Positions 17,639-25,835 of a DNA stretch of 64,000 nucleotides are shown piece by piece. Made by a program: the position numbers and the translations under genes. Position 1 is the first letter of the stretch; the number at the start of each line of letters is the position of its first letter. Under the pieces are notes generated by a model. It was not told the DNA's origin. It saw only the letters and a program-made list of their open reading frames with translations, and did not search any database. This stretch comes from HGM12587 sp045128635 (lineage in GTDB: Bacteria; Bacillota; Clostridia; Lachnospirales; Lachnospiraceae): positions 28,529 to 92,528 of the forward strand of contig JBGVRS010000171.1 of assembly GCA_045128635.1 (NCBI GenBank), written 5' to 3'.

Positions 17639-18556
17639 CTAACGAATCACACGAAGCTTTTCTTTTTCCAGATACATAGTCGCTTCTGTATGATAGCCAA
17701 AGTTCTCTCCATCCACATGCATTGGAAGCGGTTTTGAAGATCTCAGTGTCATCTTCTCACCGCGTTTAATATGTACACCTTTAAAAAATTTATGCCATCC
17801 CTTATAGGCAAGAGGAATTACCAGTAAAAGTTTCAGCTTCGGCACATTATCTACGATACAAATGTCCAAAAGGTCATCGCTCCAGCTTGCTGCCGGACAC
17901 ATCATGACACGTCCGCCTTCATACGGGCTATTCATAACTGCACTAAAGAAATTACTGTTAAATTTCATTGGTTCTTTTCCATCAATCTGCACTTCCATTG
18001 GAGCAGTTTTGAAAGCAAAAATCTGTTTTACAGCAATTGCAACATAGCTCAGTTTCCCAAGTTTGATCTTATTGAGGAATTTCTTAAGCTTCGATACCGC
18101 AACTTCATGACAGATTGCTGCATCCCACCCCATTCCGCTGCTGACCGCAAAACGACGTTTCATTCCTTCAACTTCTACCACACCTACATTCATCTGAAGA
18201 TGCGACTTATTTTCCAAAATATGTTCAATAGAAGTCATCGGATCTGTCGGAAGCTTCAATCCGCCTGCCAGGTCGTTTCCGGAACCCGTTGGAATGTATC
18301 CCAAAATCGTATCTTTGATGCGAACAATACCATTTACAACTTCGTTGACCGTACCATCTCCGCCAAGAGCAACGATCATGTGCTCACCAGGTCCTTCGGT
18401 AAGCTTCTTTGCAAGCTCTGTTCCATGTCCGATACGTTTTGTAAAGAACACTTCATACTCAATGCCTGATGATTTTAAGACCGTTTCTACTTCCTTCCAG
18501 ATTTCAATTCCTCTTCCGGTTTTTGACGCCGGATTTACAATAAACTGTAACTTCAT
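17639..18556 (-). CDS. Diacylglycerol/lipid kinase (YegS/BmrU family)
   Basis: 305 residues. The DAGK catalytic domain is at the N-terminus, with NPASKTGRG, the GGDGTVNEVVNG signature and PTGSGNDLAGGL. The C-terminal beta-sandwich ends in MHVDGENFG. Members phosphorylate diacylglycerol or related lipids at the inner membrane face and so recycle lipid headgroups. GAGGG lies before the ATG. It heads a two-gene unit with the downstream HAD gene. The lipid substrate is not determinable here. Confidence 0.9.
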   Translation of the reverse strand: MKLQFIVNPASKTGRGIEIWKEVETVLKSSGIEYEVFFTKRIGHGTELAKKLTEGPGEHMIVALGGDGTVNEVVNGIVRIKDTILGYIPTGSGNDLAGGLKLPTDPMTSIEHILENKSHLQMNVGVVEVEGMKRRFAVSSGMGWDAAICHEVAVSKLKKFLNKIKLGKLSYVAIAVKQIFAFKTAPMEVQIDGKEPMKFNSNFFSAVMNSPYEGGRVMMCPAASWSDDLLDICIVDNVPKLKLLLVIPLAYKGWHKFFKGVHIKRGEKMTLRSSKPLPMHVDGENFGYHTEATMYLEKEKLRVIR

Positions 18557-18575
18557 TGCTTTCCCTCTTCTTTTG

Positions 18576-18602
18576 AAAAAGGGAATGGTTTCCCATTCCC
18601 TT
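18576..18602 (-). terminator. Terminator after tyrS
   Basis: Minus strand hairpin of AAGGGAATGG and CCATTCCCTT around a GAAA loop, followed by a T run. Confidence 0.82.
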
Positions 18603-18616
18603 ATACGTTTTGCTTA

Positions 18617-19837
18617 TTATTTTACAACAACTTTTCTAAAGTTCTTCTTACCACGTTTTACAACGATACCTTCACCAATTTCTTCAGCTGTGTAAACTTT
18701 TGTGAAATCAGTTACTTTTTCGCCGTCAACAGATACACCACCCTGTTCTACCGCACGTCTTCCTTCACTTCTGGAAGGCACAAGACCTGATTTGTGTAAA
18801 ATAGAGATGATGTCGATTGTTCCGTCGCGGAAATCATCGGCAGTAATTTCAGCAGTTGGCATATTTGCCGCATCCCCTGTAGAGAATAATGCTTTTGCAG
18901 CCGCCTGTGCTTTTTCTGCTTCCTCTTCCCCGTGAACAAGTTTTGTCAGTTCGTAAGCTAAAATTTCTTTTGCTTTATTTAACTGGCTTCCTTCCCAATC
19001 TTTCATTGCATCGATTTCTTCTAATGGAAGGAATGTAAGCATACGGATACATTTCATAACGTCTGCATCCGCTACGTTTCTCCAATACTGATAGAATTCA
19101 AATGGAGAGGTTTTGTTTGGATCTAACCAAACTGCACCTTTCTGTGTTTTACCCATCTTCTTACCTTCTGAGTTCAGAAGAAGTGTAATTGTCATTGCAT
19201 GAGCATCTTTGTGAAGTTTTCTTCTGATGAGTTCTGTACCGCCAAGCATGTTGCTCCACTGGTCATCGCCGCCAAACTGCATGTTACATCCGTATTTCTG
19301 GTATAATGCATAGAAGTCATAGCTCTGCATGATCATGTAGTTAAATTCAAGGAAGCTTAAACCTTTTTCCATACGCTGTTTGTAGCATTCTGCTGTAAGC
19401 ATACGGTTTACGGAGAAATGTGCTCCTACTTCACGAAGTACATCAATGTAGTTTAAGTCCATTAACCAGTCTGCGTTGTTTACCATCATAGCTTTTCCGT
19501 CAGAGAAGTCGATGAATCTTTCCATCTGTTTTTTGAAGCAGTCACAGTTGTGCTGGATTGTTTCCACAGTCATCATGCTTCTCATATCTGTACGTCCGGA
19601 TGGGTCGCCAATCATAGCTGTACCGCCACCAATTAAGGCGATTGGTTTGTTACCTGCCATCTGGAGACGTTTCATTAAGCAAAGTGCCATGAAATGTCCA
19701 ACATGAAGGCTGTCTGCTGTTGGGTCAAATCCAATATAGAAAACGGCTTTACCGTTGTTAACCATTTCTCTGATTTCTTCTTCATTTGTTACCTGGGCAA
19801 TGAGGCCTCTGGCAACCAGTTCTTCATAAATTCCCAT
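18617..19837 (-). CDS. tyrS: Tyrosyl-tRNA synthetase
   Basis: Class I synthetase of about 407 residues. The HIGH-type motif is the HVGHF in DPTADSLHVGHFMAL, the tyrosine pocket includes MQSYDFYALYQKYGC and GGDDQWSN, and the KMSKS-type loop is GKKMGKTQKG. An S4 RNA-binding domain (LVPSRSEGRRAVEQGGVSVDGE) closes the protein. I start at 19837, nine bases after GAGG. The variant KMGKT loop is a known form of TyrRS. No T-box leader is present in the short upstream gap. Confidence 0.95.
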   Translation of the reverse strand: MGIYEELVARGLIAQVTNEEEIREMVNNGKAVFYIGFDPTADSLHVGHFMALCLMKRLQMAGNKPIALIGGGTAMIGDPSGRTDMRSMMTVETIQHNCDCFKKQMERFIDFSDGKAMMVNNADWLMDLNYIDVLREVGAHFSVNRMLTAECYKQRMEKGLSFLEFNYMIMQSYDFYALYQKYGCNMQFGGDDQWSNMLGGTELIRRKLHKDAHAMTITLLLNSEGKKMGKTQKGAVWLDPNKTSPFEFYQYWRNVADADVMKCIRMLTFLPLEEIDAMKDWEGSQLNKAKEILAYELTKLVHGEEEAEKAQAAAKALFSTGDAANMPTAEITADDFRDGTIDIISILHKSGLVPSRSEGRRAVEQGGVSVDGEKVTDFTKVYTAEEIGEGIVVKRGKKNFRKVVVK

Positions 19838-19925
19838 AATTGTCATCCTCAATTCTGTTATAGTCTCAATATCTTTAAAAGTATACCAGTTTGCTTTGCA
19901 ATGTCAAGGTTTTTAAGGCTTTTGG

Positions 19926-21065
19926 TCAGTTTAAGATACCTGTTAACAAGCTGTCCAATCCAAATACTCCTTCCCTGCGAGAAAGCTTTTCCAAAAGTTC
20001 AATATTTTCATCGGAATGTTCCACTTCTCTGGAATATCGCTTTGCCGCTTCTAAAACTGCTGCCATTTTTCCTGCCTCCACATTTTCGGACCAGAGTATT
20101 TTGGCAGTTTCTAAAACCATCAATGTACCAATAATAGAAAACTTCATTTTAGAATGAGCTTCTTCGTCATAGACTGCACCGCAAAAATAAGTGAAGATAA
20201 AATATACCATCAAATGTTCTGCAATGATATCAAGATTCATATCACCGTCCGACTCTCTCCAGTGCATTTCCAGTTCTTTGTTTCCTACATTTTCCAGTGT
20301 TTTCTCTAAAAGCTCCGGCCAGGAATCCCTAAGCACTTCCAGTTTCTCAAACTGCTTTAACATTCCCTTTTTAAACTCTTTGGCTGGTTTTGGAAGTCCT
20401 TCATAAATCAGCAGATGTTTGGCAAACCGTTCCTTTGCACCTTTTCTTGTATAGCGTTCAAAAATAACTTCCATGCCTGCAATATCTCCACGATAAATAC
20501 GAGCCTGCAGATCATGGGTAAAGGCAAACGCAAAGGCCATACGTTCTTTCATCGGACGTGTTCTATCCTGCAGCATTTCAATGATAATGTCTCTTGCATC
20601 CACCAGTTTGGAATATAAAAAGAAATCAAAATCGTCATAGATTTCTTCTTTGTACTGTTTTTCTACCGTAATAAATTTTACCGGTTCTGTCGGTTCCAAA
20701 ATAAGCTTTGCAGCTTCCGGGCATGACATGGCAAGAGAAATTTCTCTCACATTTTCAAATTCCTCAAAATGGCGCGGATAGGTTTTACATGTCCTGCAAA
20801 AATTTTGCGGACCTGCTTCTGTATAAATGTCACAAAGATTGTTTTCATCTAAAAATGCACAGCGCTTATCCTCATACTGCTTAAATACACCCTCTCTCCA
20901 GTCAATGGAGTTTGCCAGACGATTGCCAAAAGGACCTTCGAATTTATGATATTTTTCCAAGGTTTCCTCATCAATAACAATCTGCCAGCCAGCACAGCAG
21001 GTGTCAGGACATTTGTCTGCAGTACATTTAAATTTTCTATAATAATGGGGTACTCGTATTTCCAT
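19926..21065 (-). CDS. FliB-like lysine-N-methylase family protein
   Basis: About 379 residues. The N-terminal cysteine cluster FKCTADKCPDTCCAGW and later CAFLDENNLCDIY, NFCRTCKTYPR and MSCPEAA match the FliB family, first known for methylating flagellin lysines. GAGG five bases upstream supports the ATG at 21065. No flagellar gene is in this window, so a flagellin target cannot be assumed; many non-motile clostridia carry homologues. The cysteine pattern may bind a metal or Fe-S cluster. It is the third gene of a unit with the ATPase and glyoxalase-fold genes. Confidence 0.8.
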   Translation of the reverse strand: MEIRVPHYYRKFKCTADKCPDTCCAGWQIVIDEETLEKYHKFEGPFGNRLANSIDWREGVFKQYEDKRCAFLDENNLCDIYTEAGPQNFCRTCKTYPRHFEEFENVREISLAMSCPEAAKLILEPTEPVKFITVEKQYKEEIYDDFDFFLYSKLVDARDIIIEMLQDRTRPMKERMAFAFAFTHDLQARIYRGDIAGMEVIFERYTRKGAKERFAKHLLIYEGLPKPAKEFKKGMLKQFEKLEVLRDSWPELLEKTLENVGNKELEMHWRESDGDMNLDIIAEHLMVYFIFTYFCGAVYDEEAHSKMKFSIIGTLMVLETAKILWSENVEAGKMAAVLEAAKRYSREVEHSDENIELLEKLSRREGVFGLDSLLTGILN

Positions 21066-21083
21066 AATTTCCTCGTTAATCAA

Positions 21084-21464
21084 TTATTCGTGAATTTCCA
21101 GCGGCAGTCCATCCGGATCTTTAAAGAAAGTCATGCGGTTCTGAGTAAATACATCAAAGCGAATCGGTTCCGTTTCGATTCCTCTTTCATTTAACCAGGC
21201 AACAGCTTCATCAATATCCTTTACTTTAAACGCCAAGTGACGAAGTCCCAGTGCTTCCGGATAATTTGGGCGTTTCGGCGCACTCGGATTTACAAAAATT
21301 TCAAGTTCCTGGTCTCCAAACTGTAAATCCAACTTGATATCTGCACGATCCTGACGATGATTTTCGCGTAAAATCTTAAATCCTAGCTTTTTCACATAAA
21401 AATCAATAGTCTTTTCATAATCAGATGTGATGATTGCGATGTGATGCACGTGTTTTAATTTCAT
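21084..21464 (-). CDS. VOC-family (glyoxalase-like) metalloprotein, GloA2/YaeR type
   Basis: 127 residues with two beta-alpha-beta-beta-beta modules. Metal ligand candidates are the His in HVHHIAIIT, a Glu in LEIFVNP, the His in GLRHLAFKV and the Glu in GLPLEIHE. The SMU1112c/YaeR lactoylglutathione-lyase-like subgroup has this size and motif order. GGGGG lies seven bases before the ATG at 21464. The enzyme is probably a small cytosolic lyase or isomerase; clostridia usually lack glutathione, so the substrate is open. Confidence 0.82.
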   Translation of the reverse strand: MKLKHVHHIAIITSDYEKTIDFYVKKLGFKILRENHRQDRADIKLDLQFGDQELEIFVNPSAPKRPNYPEALGLRHLAFKVKDIDEAVAWLNERGIETEPIRFDVFTQNRMTFFKDPDGLPLEIHE

Positions 21465-21484
21465 AGCACTACCCCCTATAAATT

Positions 21485-22840
21485 TCATAATCCACTTAAA
21501 TCTATTTCAAAAATCTGGTTTTGCTCGATTTGTTTTACTTTGTAGAACATCGACATGTACCAAGGTAAATAAATCGTTTCTTTTTCCTGTTCAATATTTC
21601 CTTTACAGAAAACATAAGCATTTCCAAATTTCCACTCTTCAATTTGAAAAATTTTATTCAACGCATGATGCTTTTTATAATCATTTCCAGATTTTACTTC
21701 AATCAGATCAACTTTCATTCCATTTTGTATTACAAAATCCAGTTCTCCGTTCTTTTTCGAGTCATAATAATGTAAAGAAAATCCATTGCATTTAATTGTT
21801 TGCGCTATTATATTTTCAAGAATACTTCCCAAGTTCACATCCAAATTACCTTGTAATATATCAAATTGAACATTTTCCATACATGCAGCACATAACAGGC
21901 CTGTATCTCCCATAAAGAGTTTAAACAGATTATGTTTTTCATTTAACTGCAATGGCGGCTGTGGACAGACCACATTATAACATGGCAAAGCGACTCCCGC
22001 ATCTGCTAACCACGCAAAACTATTTTCGTATCTGTTTTGTTTTCCTTTCTTATCAATGGAAGATAGAATAAATCTTCGATTCTTCTCATTCAACTGTGCC
22101 GGTATGCTATCAAAAATAGATTGGATTTTTATCTTGTCAGACTCTTTTGCATATTTCGCAATATCAAGACGATATAATTCTAAAATTTCATTTTGATTAG
22201 CTACTACTTTTCCAATATCATGTGTTTCTACATATTTGGAAACAGCTTGTGGCATCCCTCCTACAACAATGTAGCTTAAAAATAATTTATTCAATGTATC
22301 ATGAACAGAGTCTGTCACTTGTTTTCTTTGTTCAAAACACTCTTTTAAATATGCAATTGTATCCTTCTGTACACCATTCGCCCACAAATATTCTTCAAAA
22401 TCCATGGGATACATTCGATAGATTTCTTCAAAACCTACCGGATATGATTTTACTTCTTTGTATCTGACACCAAGTAAAGAACCTGTCTCAATATAATCAA
22501 AACGGCCATCTTCTACCAAAAATTTAATTGCGGTTCTTGCATTTGGGCATTCCTGAATCTCGTCTAATAAGACCAGAGTTTCCCCTGCCTCCATTGGAGA
22601 CTGCACATAAGCAGTCAGGTTCGTAATAATTGTCTGAGCATCTAAAGCCCCCGAAAAAATCTGTGTTGCCTTCTCATCAAGCAGGAAGTTAATTTCAATA
22701 AAATATTTATAGTGCTCTTTTGCAAATTCTCGTACAATTGTTGTTTTTCCAATCTGCCTTGCTCCAAGAATACACAATGCTTTTTTATGTTCTTCTGCCT
22801 TCCACTCTAACAATCTGTCATAAGCTTTCCTTTTGAGCAT
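21485..22840 (-). CDS. AAA_14/DUF4143 ATP-binding protein
   Basis: About 451 residues. The N-terminal P-loop is GARQIGKTT, Walker B is LVLLDEIQECP, and the C-terminal DUF4143 region carries ELDFVIQNGMKVDLIEVKSG, a PD-(D/E)xK nuclease-like pattern. Such proteins are common and frequently gained and lost; their role is unknown. The ATG at 22840 is supported by GGAGG eight bases upstream. The promoter region has an unusual four-copy, 32-bp-period repeat array. It is followed at 20 bases by the glyoxalase-like gene. Confidence 0.85.
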   Translation of the reverse strand: MLKRKAYDRLLEWKAEEHKKALCILGARQIGKTTIVREFAKEHYKYFIEINFLLDEKATQIFSGALDAQTIITNLTAYVQSPMEAGETLVLLDEIQECPNARTAIKFLVEDGRFDYIETGSLLGVRYKEVKSYPVGFEEIYRMYPMDFEEYLWANGVQKDTIAYLKECFEQRKQVTDSVHDTLNKLFLSYIVVGGMPQAVSKYVETHDIGKVVANQNEILELYRLDIAKYAKESDKIKIQSIFDSIPAQLNEKNRRFILSSIDKKGKQNRYENSFAWLADAGVALPCYNVVCPQPPLQLNEKHNLFKLFMGDTGLLCAACMENVQFDILQGNLDVNLGSILENIIAQTIKCNGFSLHYYDSKKNGELDFVIQNGMKVDLIEVKSGNDYKKHHALNKIFQIEEWKFGNAYVFCKGNIEQEKETIYLPWYMSMFYKVKQIEQNQIFEIDLSGL

Positions 22841-22868
22841 CCCGATACCTCCTGCGTTCTTTATATGC

Positions 22869-22897
22869 ATTGTAACCTTTTTCTTTATTTTTTACAA
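22869..22897 (-). promoter_or_regulatory. Promoter of the AAA_14 gene
   Basis: Minus strand TTGTAA, 17-base spacer, TACAAT. The -10 box falls inside the first copy of the 32-bp-period repeat. Confidence 0.6.
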
Positions 22898-22982
22898 CAT
22901 TTTGTCACCTTTTTCTTTGTTTTTCACCGCATTTTGTTACTTTTTTCTCTATATTTTCAAATCAATTGTTACTTTTTTCTTC
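22870..22982. repeat. Four direct repeats with exact 32-bp period
   Basis: TTGTAACCTTTTTCT, TTGTCACCTTTTTCT, TTGTTACTTTTTTCT and TTGTTACTTTTTTCT start at 22870, 22902, 22934 and 22966, each 32 bp apart (about three helical turns). The intervening bases are less conserved. The array lies just upstream of the ATPase gene and before the cutC promoter. Confidence 0.8.
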
Positions 22983-22985
22983 AAT

Positions 22986-23015
22986 ATTGTATATTTTTGT
23001 AAAAGTGATACAATA
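22986..23015. promoter_or_regulatory. Inverted repeat over the cutC promoter
   Basis: TATTGTAT (22986-22993) and ATACAATA (23008-23015) form a perfect 8-bp inverted repeat and also contain likely -35 and -10 elements, though with a short spacer. A regulator site is possible. Confidence 0.4.
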
Positions 23016-23044
23016 CAAGTAATTTATTTAAAGGGAGACTAACT

Positions 23045-23806
23045 ATGATTTTAGAAGTATGTGTTGACTCTGTAGAATCCGCCGTGAATGCCGAAACAGG
23101 CGGTGCAGACAGACTTGAATTATGCAGTGATTTAATCGTTGGGGGAATTACACCTTCCCTTGCTTTATATGAAAGAATTCGCGAAAAAGTGAACCTTCCA
23201 ATCCATGTACTGCTGCGTCCGCGTTTTGGTGACTTTTTATACAGCGAAGAAGAAATGGAAGTGTTACTTCGTCAGGCAAAACTATTTTCTGAAGCAGGTG
23301 CTGACAATCTTGTCATCGGATGTTTAACAGCGGATGGACGACTGGATCTAGAATCTCTGAAACGCATCAAAGACGTCGCTGGCGATACACCAGTAAATCT
23401 TCACCGTGCATTTGATATGTGCCGCGACTTGGACGAAGCATTGGAAGATGCAAAAAAACTCAGTGTTGCTTCTATCTTAACCTCTGGTGGTCACGCTTCT
23501 GCTAAAGAGGGTGCAAAGGTATTAGATGCGTTAAAGAAAAATGCCGGGGATATCGACATTATGGCAGGAGCCGGAATGAATGCACAGAATATTAAATTTA
23601 TGCTGAATACCACCTCATTAACCTCTTTCCATATGTCTGGCAAAAAGACATTAGAAAGCAGAATGGAATATCGCAATCCGAATGTCAGCATGGGACTTCC
23701 ATCCCTTTCTGAATACGAAATCATTCAGACAGATGTACAGGAAGTTCGCGCTGCAAAACTTGTGATGAATATGCTAAATCCTGCAATCTTTTTAATCAGA
23801 AAATAG
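23045..23806 (+). CDS. cutC: CutC-family protein
   Basis: 253-residue TIM barrel. Signatures are LEVCVDSVESA at the N-terminus, GADRLELCSDL, PIHVLLRPRFGDFLYS, and VNLHRAFDMCRD. The family was named for copper homeostasis, but the direct copper role is disputed and a metal-related cytoplasmic role is the most that can be said. The gene stands alone on the plus strand with AGGGAG upstream and converges with plsY. The sequence looks intact. Confidence 0.93.
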   Translation: MILEVCVDSVESAVNAETGGADRLELCSDLIVGGITPSLALYERIREKVNLPIHVLLRPRFGDFLYSEEEMEVLLRQAKLFSEAGADNLVIGCLTADGRLDLESLKRIKDVAGDTPVNLHRAFDMCRDLDEALEDAKKLSVASILTSGGHASAKEGAKVLDALKKNAGDIDIMAGAGMNAQNIKFMLNTTSLTSFHMSGKKTLESRMEYRNPNVSMGLPSLSEYEIIQTDVQEVRAAKLVMNMLNPAIFLIRK

Positions 23807-23815
23807 CAACAACAA

Positions 23816-23837
23816 AGGAGGCAGCTTGCTGCTTCCT
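23816..23837. terminator. Hairpin between cutC and plsY
   Basis: AGGAGGCAGC pairs with GCTGCTTCCT around a tight loop; the minus strand side continues TTTGTTGTT. It is a likely terminator for plsY. Confidence 0.5.
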
Positions 23838-23849
23838 AACTACTTATCT

Positions 23850-24506
23850 TTATTCACTTTTTAGAACTTCTTCAAAACATTCATTTTCTTCGCTTTGCAG
23901 TTCTTCGCATTTCGCATTAAATTCTCTTACGCGGATTTCTTTGCCTTCTTTTGCATTTATAAAATTCTCTTTATGTTTATAAATGATCAGACCTCCAACG
24001 GCTGCTACGCCGCCAAATACACTGATACTCTTTACCTTCAGAAACAACCATGCCGTAAATAATATCATCGCAGAAACAGGACCATAGTAACCTGTGTCTG
24101 TCACAACCATAATAATAATCGCAACGAGTAACAGTCCCAGCAGTACTCGTATATCATAAGCCAGCATCATTCCTGCGAAAGTCGCAACACCCTTTCCGCC
24201 CCGGAAATTTAAATAGGCTGGAAAAATATGCCCAATCACAGAAAAGCATCCTGCTGCCAATCCGGCAAATACAAACTTCGGAAACAAAGCTTTCGCAATC
24301 TTAATCGCAATGTAAGCTTTTAATACATCAAAAATCATGACCGCAATACCATAAGCTTTTCCAAACACAAGCATCGTATTCGTAGCACCCAAATTTCCAG
24401 TTCCGTTTTCACGTAAATCTTTATTTTTCAGTTTTGAAATCAGCGCGGCCGGACTCAATTGTCCGATACCATAACCAATTGCAGCACTTAACAGCATTTC
24501 TGTCAT
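23850..24506 (-). CDS. plsY: Glycerol-3-phosphate acyltransferase PlsY family
   Basis: 218-residue membrane protein. The three PlsY motifs are visible: the serine/arginine motif region near the N-terminus (SPAALISKLK), the glycine-rich GTGNLGATN, and GHIFPAYLNFRGGKGVAT. PlsY transfers acyl groups from acyl-phosphate to glycerol-3-phosphate, the first step of phospholipid synthesis. The charged C-terminal tail of about 40 residues is longer than in typical PlsY, and the first motif is somewhat divergent, so this may be a paralogue and not the sole housekeeping copy. Confidence 0.82.
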   Translation of the reverse strand: MTEMLLSAAIGYGIGQLSPAALISKLKNKDLRENGTGNLGATNTMLVFGKAYGIAVMIFDVLKAYIAIKIAKALFPKFVFAGLAAGCFSVIGHIFPAYLNFRGGKGVATFAGMMLAYDIRVLLGLLLVAIIIMVVTDTGYYGPVSAMILFTAWLFLKVKSISVFGGVAAVGGLIIYKHKENFINAKEGKEIRVREFNAKCEELQSEENECFEEVLKSE

Positions 24507-24660
24507 TTATCTTCCCCCACATGTTTTCCTTATAACAGCATACAATATGTTACTCATTTGTCTAAAATTTAATATTTGTATTACACAATTCTGTTTCGTA
24601 TGGCAACATATTTTATGCTAGAAGTCTGCCACCTCCTATCAACTCCACAAAATATCGTCT

Positions 24661-25614
24661 CTAATCACGATTTTCTAATAATTTGTATAATAATTCCATC
24701 ATTTCCTGATATTTTTCAGATTTTGCACCCGGATTACGTTTCAACTGATTCATAGCACGTAAAAACTGTTTGTTAGATTTTTCTATAATCTGTTTACGAT
24801 GCATTTCCAGCTTTTCCAAAATTTCCTGCTTATCCGGAAGACTATCATATTCCGAAAGCTGCAGATGTCCTTTCAACTGATTAATGCGTTCTTCACTCTT
24901 CCAGCGAAGTCTCTCCACATTATATATCATGTGCTCTTTGGCGCTCAGCTTCATATCACGAAGATCGTCCATATCCGGCACCGGCGTAAATGCTACAATT
25001 GCATCAAATCTTCGTTCCAGACGTTTTACAGTCTCATTGTTCTCCGATAATGACTCAAGAACTTCTCGCAGATCCATCGCCTCATTAAAGGATGTTGTTG
25101 TGTCATATGCAAATATCGCCATAAGTGCAAAAGCAAAAGCTTCACATAAAAATGAAGGTACCTGCATCAGAAGATTTTCTACTGGCACATGAATTACCCG
25201 AACCAGCAACACTGAGAACGCACCCCAGAACAAAGAGACAAACAGGCAGATATGTCCATGGTAATTTAACGGCATATCACTATAATCCCAGTACTTTACT
25301 TTAAATAATCTCTCCATAACAGTTCCGGTAACCAGTTCAAATAAAGTAGCCGTTAGTGCTCCCAGCACATAAATGGCTATTGTATTTTCCCTCACCTGAA
25401 TCGTCGCCAGTAAAATGGTAATTGCTGCAAACCCATATATCGGGATTACCGGTCCGCGAAGAAATCCACGATTAACAAATTCCCATTTTTTATTCTTCCA
25501 TGCTCTTTTTACCGATACAAACAAACACTCCCAAATCCAGCCCAGAATACAATACCAAAAGAAAAATAATATCCATTGTGTTAATGAATAACTGTACGTA
25601 ATTGCTTCTCCCAT
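24661..25614 (-). CDS. CmpB-like membrane protein (putative ABC-transporter type IV family)
   Basis: 317 residues. The first 175 contain five to six membrane segments with family motifs FFWYCILGWIWECLF, NRGFLRGPVIPIYG and YWDYSDMPLNYHGHICL. The remaining 140 residues are charged and helical, facing the cytoplasm. The domain is annotated as a putative ABC-transporter permease but no ATPase is nearby and transport is unproven. It is a single gene; the upstream 220 bases up to the P-type ATPase start carry no other gene. Confidence 0.8.
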   Translation of the reverse strand: MGEAITYSYSLTQWILFFFWYCILGWIWECLFVSVKRAWKNKKWEFVNRGFLRGPVIPIYGFAAITILLATIQVRENTIAIYVLGALTATLFELVTGTVMERLFKVKYWDYSDMPLNYHGHICLFVSLFWGAFSVLLVRVIHVPVENLLMQVPSFLCEAFAFALMAIFAYDTTTSFNEAMDLREVLESLSENNETVKRLERRFDAIVAFTPVPDMDDLRDMKLSAKEHMIYNVERLRWKSEERINQLKGHLQLSEYDSLPDKQEILEKLEMHRKQIIEKSNKQFLRAMNQLKRNPGAKSEKYQEMMELLYKLLENRD

Positions 25615-25835
25615 ACCAGCCTCCGAAAATATTTTTAACTAATTATAGAAAAAGATTGGGGGAAATCAATGGATTTTACCCTTTTTTAATGAATGGGCCA
25701 AAGATTTTAGATTTTCCACAATTCCTTAAAAAAGTATTAAAAATCTTCTAAATGGGAAAAATCTGTCATGAAATCTGATATGATGTGCATATACTGCCAG
25801 ATGGTAGAAAATGTAATAAAACACAGGAGGAGTTT

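Noticed and set aside
22870..22982. Possible CRISPR array (regular direct repeats)
   Set aside because: Repeats are only about 15 bases, degenerate, four in number, with 17-base intervals too short for spacers; no cas genes.
25615..25835. Gene or regulatory RNA in the 220 bases before the P-type ATPase
   Set aside because: AT-rich sequence without a convincing ORF, hairpin or consensus promoter beyond a loose TATGAT.
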